Source: Methylotenera oryzisoli (GTDB taxonomy: Bacteria; Pseudomonadota; Gammaproteobacteria; Burkholderiales; Methylophilaceae). Taken from it: a stretch of 49,606 bases of DNA. Positions 44,902 through 49,606 of this stretch are shown here, piece after piece. Both the position numbers and the translations under genes were made by a program. The notes under the pieces are model-generated. The model saw nothing but the letters and a program-made list of their open reading frames with translations. It was not told where the DNA came from and did not search any database. The DNA lies in the NCBI GenBank assembly GCA_945878695.1, contig CAMDXI010000008.1, positions 1 to 49,606 on the forward strand, in the 5' to 3' direction. The first letter of the stretch is position 1. The number at the start of each line of letters is the position of its first letter.

Positions 44902-46935
44902 TTAGACCAAGTCCGGCATTTCTGCGCCAAAGAATTTTGTGCGCAGCGTTTTAAGCTGATCGCGGTAATCGGCAGCTTTTTCAAACTCCAAGTTTTTGGC
45001 ACTATCGTGCATGGCTTTTTCCAAACGCTTCAGCTCTTTAGCCATTTGTTTCTCAGTCAGGGATTCATAATTGGCTTGTTCCTGCAGCACTTTGCGCTCA
45101 CGCAAGGCTTCGTCTTTGTCGTAGACGCCGTCTATGATGTCTTTGATGCGCTTGCTTATGCCTTTAGGCACGATGCCATTGGCCGCATTAAAGGCCAATT
45201 GCACCCCTCGCCTGCGCTCCATTTCATCCATGGCCGCCTTCATGCTGCGGGTGATGTGGTTAGCGTAAAAAATGACCAAGCCATTCAAATTACGCGCGGC
45301 GCGGCCGGATGTTTGTATCAGCGAACGCTCCGAGCGTAAGAAGCCTTCTTTATCGGCATCCAGCACGGCCACCAAGGACACTTCGGGTATATCCAAGCCT
45401 TCACGCAACAAATTAATGCCGACTAAGACATCAAATTCGCCCAAGCGTAAATCGCGTATGATTTCGACGCGCTCCACGGTGTCAATGTCGCTATGCAAAT
45501 AACGCACCTTAATGCCGTGTTCACTCAAGTAATCGGTTAAATCTTCCGCCATGCGTTTAGTCAACGTGGTAGCCAAGACGCGCTCACCGACCGCCACGCG
45601 CAATTTAATCTCACCTAGCAAATCGTCCACTTGAGTATCGGCCGGCTTAACGATGACCGGCGGGTCTACTAAGCCCGTGGGTCTGGCTATCATTTCCACC
45701 ACTTGTTGTTGGTGCTGGGCCTCGTATTCCGATGGGGTGGCAGAAACAAACACGCATTGCCGCATGATCTGCTCGAACTCTTCAAACTTCAAGGGCCGAT
45801 TATCCAAAGCCGAAGGCAAGCGCCAACCGTAATCGACTAAATTTTCCTTACGTGACTTATCGCCTTTATACATTGCGCCTACTTGCGGCACCGTAACGTG
45901 GCTTTCATCGATAATCATCAAGGCATTCGCCGGCAAATAGTCTATCAAGGTAGGCGGCGGATCGCCTGGATTGCGACCGGACAAATGCCGCGAGTAGTTT
46001 TCTATGCCTTTACAAAAGCCAATCTCGTTGAGCATTTCCAGATCAAATCGCGTGCGCTGCTCGATGCGCGCAGCCTCAACCAATTTACCGGTTTTAATGT
46101 AGAAATCCACCCTATCTTTAAGCTCGTGCTTAATTTTTTCCATGGCCCTTACCGTGGTCTCACGTGGCGTCACGTAGTGGCTGGATGGGTAAACCGTGTA
46201 GCGGGGAATTTTATTAAACACTTGACCGGTCAAAGGGTCGAATAAAGTAATGGACTCAACCTCGTCATCAAACAAGGAAATGCGTACCGCGGTTTCATTA
46301 TTCTCCGCAGGAAACACATCGATCACATCACCGCGCACACGAAACGTGCCTCGGCCAAAATCAAATTCATTCCTATCGTATTGCATGCCCACCAGACGTG
46401 AAATCATGTCGCGCTGCGCGATCTTTTCACCTTGCTGCACGTGCAAGACCATGCCATGGTAATCAACCGGGTCGCCTATACCGTATATGGCCGAAACGGT
46501 GGCCACAATAATGCTGTCTTCCCTCTCCAACAAGGCCTTGGTAGCAGAAAGACGCATCTGTTCTATGTGCTCATTAATGCTGGAATCTTTTTCTATGAAC
46601 AAATCACGGGAAGGCACGTAAGCTTCAGGCTGGTAATAATCGTAATAAGAAACGAAATACTCCACCGAATTATTAGGAAAAAACTCCCTAAATTCACTGT
46701 ACAACTGCGCTGCCAAGGTTTTATTGGGGGCCATGACGATGGCTGGCCGACCTGTTCGGGCGATCACATTGGCCATGGTGTAAGTTTTACCTGAACCGGT
46801 CACGCCCAACAAGGTTTGAAACTTCAAGCCATCGTTCACTCCTTGCGTTAACTTTTCTATGGCTTGCGGTTGATCGCCGGCCGGCTCAAACGGCTGATAC
46901 AATTGATACAAACTGTTGGGAAAGGTATGAAACAC
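44902..46935 (-). CDS. uvrB: Excinuclease ABC subunit B
   Basis: The damage-verifying helicase-like subunit of nucleotide excision repair. The Walker [29 protein letters not shown] beta-hairpin region, [14 protein letters not shown], and the C-terminal UVR domain ([19 protein letters not shown]) are complete. No in-frame ATG is at the start. The GTG at 46935 (VFHTFPNS) gives 677 residues, the family length, with GAAG upstream; the TTG at 46998 would add 21 residues not seen in the family. No SOS box is visible upstream. Confidence 0.95.
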   Translation of the reverse strand: MFHTFPNSLYQLYQPFEPAGDQPQAIEKLTQGVNDGLKFQTLLGVTGSGKTYTMANVIARTGRPAIVMAPNKTLAAQLYSEFREFFPNNSVEYFVSYYDYYQPEAYVPSRDLFIEKDSSINEHIEQMRLSATKALLEREDSIIVATVSAIYGIGDPVDYHGMVLHVQQGEKIAQRDMISRLVGMQYDRNEFDFGRGTFRVRGDVIDVFPAENNETAVRISLFDDEVESITLFDPLTGQVFNKIPRYTVYPSSHYVTPRETTVRAMEKIKHELKDRVDFYIKTGKLVEAARIEQRTRFDLEMLNEIGFCKGIENYSRHLSGRNPGDPPPTLIDYLPANALMIIDESHVTVPQVGAMYKGDKSRKENLVDYGWRLPSALDNRPLKFEEFEQIMRQCVFVSATPSEYEAQHQQQVVEMIARPTGLVDPPVIVKPADTQVDDLLGEIKLRVAVGERVLATTLTKRMAEDLTDYLSEHGIKVRYLHSDIDTVERVEIIRDLRLGEFDVLVGINLLREGLDIPEVSLVAVLDADKEGFLRSERSLIQTSGRAARNLNGLVIFYANHITRSMKAAMDEMERRRGVQLAFNAANGIVPKGISKRIKDIIDGVYDKDEALRERKVLQEQANYESLTEKQMAKELKRLEKAMHDSAKNLEFEKAADYRDQLKTLRTKFFGAEMPDLV

Positions 46936-47078
46936 AGCGTTCTTCAAGGATTTTAATGAGGCGATTTTAACAGCAAAATTAACATTGATCGTTAACAATT
47001 AATTTTAGAACTTTGCCATAGTACGGCAGTCTGTCAGCGTGTTGTTTTTATAAATCTTAAATTTGCATTGGAAGCCCC

Positions 47079-48089
47079 ATGCGTCAATACGCTCTAATTT
47101 TATCGCTGTTATTTGCCATTCAACCGGCTCATGCCATTGATCAAGAAAAAATACTCGCTGCCACCCAAGCCGTGGTCATGGTCCGTGGCTACAACGATAA
47201 CGGCGGGCTGGCTTATGGCTCGGGCGTGGTCGTGGCCACCAACAAAGTGTTGACCAATTGCCATATTTTTCGCAGCACCAAACAACCGTGGATAGCCAGA
47301 GGCGAAGACACCTATTCCATCACCTCAGTGCAAGCGGACCGCTGGCATGACTTGTGCCTAATCACCGCTAGCAACTTGCCGTTTAAGCCAGCGATCATCC
47401 TCAAGAATCAAAACCTAAATCGTGGTAAAGAAGTTTTATCCATAGGCCACTCCAACGGCGTACCCAACCCGCTAACCTCCATGGGCGTGATTAAGTCCAC
47501 CTACAATTTTGAGGGTTCTCACGTGATCCGCAGTACTGCTCAGTTTCGCATGGGCGCAAGCGGCAGCGGTATTTTTGACATGGACGGTAATTTACTGGGT
47601 ATCAACACCTTTAAAACGCCAGGTCGGCAAGCCTACTTTTACTCCCTACCCATAGAATGGTTGGCAAATTTAGAAAAATTACCGGTAGAAACGGTATTCC
47701 CAGTCGTAGGCAAAGCCTTCTGGGAGGAGGAAGACAAGAACAAGCCTTACTTCATGCAAATCGCCATACCTGAAATTAATCAGGACTGGCCTCGCCTAGA
47801 ACAAATCTCGCAAAAATGGATAGACGCCGATTCCAAAAACTCCGACGCATGGTACGAGTTAGGCAATGCGCAGGAAAACCTTAATAAAATGGATGAGGCA
47901 GAAAAATCTTACAAACAATCCGCCTTATTAGACAGTGGCAACACGGCATCTTTATTTAGGTTAGGTGTGATTGCTAAAGCCAAGGGCGACACCCAAGCCA
48001 TGCACAACATCAATTTAGCCATTGCAAAAATTGACCCTAGCCTAGCAGATGAATACAGCGCTAGCTTGGGTTGCAATAAGGAATGTTAA
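47079..48089 (+). CDS. Exported trypsin-like serine protease with TPR repeats
   Basis: A 336-residue exported protein. The signal peptide is MRQYALILSLLFAIQPAHA (1-19). A chymotrypsin-fold protease domain has a complete triad: H62 in LTNCHIF, D91 in RWHDLCLI and S161 in GASGSGIFD. Instead of PDZ domains, as in DegP/HtrA, there are about two TPR repeats in 235-330 (DAWYELGNAQENLNKMDEAE, TASLFRLGVIAKAKGD). Four cysteines (61, 93 and two near the end) may form disulfides. Periplasmic. Substrate unknown. A GGAAG site precedes the ATG. It is alone between uvrB and a terminator. Confidence 0.82.
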   Translation: MRQYALILSLLFAIQPAHAIDQEKILAATQAVVMVRGYNDNGGLAYGSGVVVATNKVLTNCHIFRSTKQPWIARGEDTYSITSVQADRWHDLCLITASNLPFKPAIILKNQNLNRGKEVLSIGHSNGVPNPLTSMGVIKSTYNFEGSHVIRSTAQFRMGASGSGIFDMDGNLLGINTFKTPGRQAYFYSLPIEWLANLEKLPVETVFPVVGKAFWEEEDKNKPYFMQIAIPEINQDWPRLEQISQKWIDADSKNSDAWYELGNAQENLNKMDEAEKSYKQSALLDSGNTASLFRLGVIAKAKGDTQAMHNINLAIAKIDPSLADEYSASLGCNKEC

Positions 48090-48108
48090 ACTTAGATAGT
48101 TAGGGGAC

Positions 48109-48136
48109 TAGGGCTGCAAACATGCAGCCCTTTTTT
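48109..48136 (+). terminator. Rho-independent terminator after the protease gene
   Basis: GGGCTGCA (48111-48118) pairs perfectly with TGCAGCCC (48123-48130), four-base loop, then T6. It lies 21 bases after the protease stop. Confidence 0.92.
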
Positions 48137-48232
48137 CCGCCTACTGTTTCGACCTTATTCCTAATCATGCCTTTTATGGTTAAAATAACGCCTATTCAAT
48201 CCACAGCACAAACTGTTTTAAGGACGCCCATT

Positions 48233-49453
48233 TTGTCATCATCCGCAGCGAATCCAGCCTCGATCTTATCCAAACGCGTTCTATCCATCAAAGAATCCCC
48301 CACGCTTGCCATCACAGCAAAAGCTGGCAAATACAAGGCCGAAGGCAGGCCTATCATCGGCCTGGCCGCCGGCGAACCGGATTTTGATACCCCACAGCAC
48401 ATCAAGGATGCCGCTAAGTTAGCCATAGACAATGGCTTCACAAAATACACCCCAGTAGCCGGCATTCCTGGCTTGAAAAAAGCCATCGTTAATAAATTCA
48501 AAAATGAAAACGGTTTTGATTACGCATTAAACGAAGTGATCGTTGGCGTGGGTGGCAAACAGACCATATTTAATTTGTGCCTAGCCGTGCTTAACAAGGG
48601 CGACGAAGTCATCATACCGGCCCCGTATTGGGTGTCTTACGCAGACATTGCACTGGTAGCGGAGGCCACGCCTATCATTATCGAATGCGGCATCGAACAA
48701 GGCTTCAAACTTTTGCCCACGCAACTGGAAGCGGCGATTACGGCCAAAACCAAAATCTTCATGATTAACTCGCCATCCAACCCAACCGGCGCTGTTTATA
48801 GCTTGGATGAGTTAAAAGCTTTGGGCGATGTCTTATTAAAACACCCACAGGTATTGGTGGCCACCGACGACATGTACGAACACGTCAATTTAACCGGCAA
48901 TACTTTCTACAACATACTTAATGCCACACCAGCACTTAAGGATCGCTGCATAGTGCTAAATGGCGTATCCAAGGCGTATTCCATGACTGGTTGGCGCATA
49001 GGTTACGCCGCCGGCCCCGCTTACATCATTAAGGCTATGGAGATCTTGCAATCGCAATCTACCAGCAACGCCACCTCTATATCGCAAGTGGCCGCCCAAG
49101 CGGCGCTAGAAGGCCCACAATCATGCATTACGCCTATGGTCACGGCATTCAAAGAACGTCACCAATACGTGGTAAACCGCTTTAACCAAATGCCAGGATT
49201 AAGCTGCCTAATGGCAGGCGGCGCCTTTTACGCCTTCCCGGATGCGCGCGGCGCCATCAATATGCTGTTCAAGCAAGGTAAAATCAGCGCGCCTAGCGAC
49301 ATGGCCTTAGCAGAATACTTGCTAGAAAAATTTGATGTGGCAGTCGTCCCTGGTTCAGCATTCGGTGCAGAAGGTTATTTTAGAATCTCCTTTGCCACCT
49401 CCATGGAAAATCTGCAAAACGCGCTAGACCGCATAGAAAAAGCCTTAGCATAA
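48233..49453 (+). CDS. Aspartate/aromatic aminotransferase, PLP class I
   Basis: A class I PLP aminotransferase, probably AspC/AatA-type in aspartate, or prephenate, transamination. It shows RVLSIKESPTLAITAKA, GLAAGEPDFDTP, NSPSNPTGAVY, the PLP lysine in GVSKAYSMTGWRIGY and RISFATS. I chose the TTG at 48233 (406 residues): AAGGA lies eight bases before it and the length matches the family (about 400). The in-frame ATG at 48122 is inside the preceding terminator, and that at 48176 lacks a ribosome site. Substrate specificity is unknown. Confidence 0.88.
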   Translation: MSSSAANPASILSKRVLSIKESPTLAITAKAGKYKAEGRPIIGLAAGEPDFDTPQHIKDAAKLAIDNGFTKYTPVAGIPGLKKAIVNKFKNENGFDYALNEVIVGVGGKQTIFNLCLAVLNKGDEVIIPAPYWVSYADIALVAEATPIIIECGIEQGFKLLPTQLEAAITAKTKIFMINSPSNPTGAVYSLDELKALGDVLLKHPQVLVATDDMYEHVNLTGNTFYNILNATPALKDRCIVLNGVSKAYSMTGWRIGYAAGPAYIIKAMEILQSQSTSNATSISQVAAQAALEGPQSCITPMVTAFKERHQYVVNRFNQMPGLSCLMAGGAFYAFPDARGAINMLFKQGKISAPSDMALAEYLLEKFDVAVVPGSAFGAEGYFRISFATSMENLQNALDRIEKALA

Positions 49454-49484
49454 AATTAATTTTTCAATTTAAGCGTTTTAGTTA

Positions 49485-49513
49485 TTGACCAAAAGATGCT
49501 TAAACCTTAATAT
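49485..49513 (+). promoter_or_regulatory. Sigma-70 promoter for tRNA-Asn
   Basis: TTGACC, a 17-base spacer and TAATAT lie 15 bases before the tRNA, followed by a C/G-rich discriminator (CACGCC), as is common for stringently controlled stable-RNA genes. Confidence 0.8.
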
Positions 49514-49528
49514 CACGCCTTCACCGAT

Positions 49529-49604
49529 TCCTCGATAGCTCAGTCGGTAGAGCAACGGACTGTTAATCCGTGTGTCCCTGGTTCGAGCCCAGGTCGAGGA
49601 GCCA
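49529..49604 (+). tRNA. tRNA-Asn (anticodon GUU)
   Basis: A 76-base tRNA with encoded CCA. The acceptor pairs TCCTCGA with TCGAGGA, discriminator G. The anticodon stem ACGGA/TCCGT encloses CTGTTAA (GTT). The T arm is CCTGG-TTCGAGC-CCAGG. It reads AAC and AAU. Confidence 0.98.
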
Positions 49605-49606
49605 GA

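Noticed and set aside
44875-45339. A 154-codon open frame opposite the uvrB 3' end
   Set aside because: Full overlap with a highly conserved UvrB C-terminal region; no ribosome site or domain.
46936-47078. A LexA (SOS) box upstream of uvrB
   Set aside because: CTGT near 47033 has no ACAG partner at the right spacing.
1-49606. CRISPR arrays, insertion sequences, prophage or integrative-element ends
   Set aside because: No regularly spaced repeats, transposase or integrase frames, or att-like duplications at either tRNA gene were seen.

Overview
The window looks like core chromosome of a betaproteobacterium, most likely from the Nitrosomonadales/Methylophilaceae side. The evidence is a stand-alone PriB between rpsF and rpsR, a pilZ-holB-tmk-mltG-pabC-fab cluster, a two-subunit pyruvate carboxylase, HpnC/D/E squalene genes, and the full glnD-map-rpsB-to-rnhB block. 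The lineage is inferred from gene content and order, because no database search was possible. Nearly every base is accounted for by ordinary housekeeping genes. I see no insertion sequence, prophage, CRISPR array or integrase.

Layout. (1) 74-11436, minus strand: yceD, rpmF, plsX, fabH, fabD, fabG, acpP, fabF, then, after a terminator, pabC, mltG, tmk, holB, pilZ, tatD. This is the fatty-acid initiation and elongation cluster plus the order tatD-pilZ-holB-tmk-mltG-pabC known from Pseudomonas. (2) 11524-16219, plus strand: pycA-pycB (pyruvate carboxylase), a strong terminator, then maf and an RsmI-like methyltransferase. (3) 16211-30774, minus strand: rpsB, tsf, pyrH, frr, uppS, cdsA, dxr, rseP, bamA, skp, lpxD, fabZ, lpxA, lpxB, rnhB. 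This block carries translation, nucleotide, isoprenoid and lipid-carrier synthesis, outer-membrane assembly and lipid A. (4) 31117-34571, plus strand: map-glnD. (5) 34644-37165: a small cupin gene, an unknown lipoprotein, tRNA-Ser(UGA), def and a methylthioinosine phosphorylase. (6) 37350-40454, plus strand: hpnC-hpnD-hpnE (squalene). (7) 40461-46935, minus strand: uvrB, rpsF, priB, rpsR, rplI, dnaB, radA. (8) 47079-end, plus strand: an S1-type protease with TPRs, an aspartate/aromatic aminotransferase and tRNA-Asn(GUU).

How the genes work together. The fab genes supply acyl-ACP to plsX (phospholipid) and to lpxA/lpxD (lipid A), and FabZ lies inside the lpx run. CdsA, UppS, Dxr and HpnC/D/E draw on phospholipid and isoprenoid precursors. 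Skp, BamA and RseP build and police the outer membrane. Pyruvate carboxylase replenishes oxaloacetate.

No large undescribed system is visible. The points most worth a second look are small and regulatory: a perfect 30-bp palindrome just upstream of hpnC whose RNA form would bury a Shine-Dalgarno sequence; structured 5' leaders of rpsF and rpsB; a dnaB promoter placed so that the mRNA would be leaderless; a lipoprotein gene that seems to start at ATT; extended -10 promoters (TGnTAnnAT type) at several genes; and a periplasmic protease-TPR protein of unknown function.
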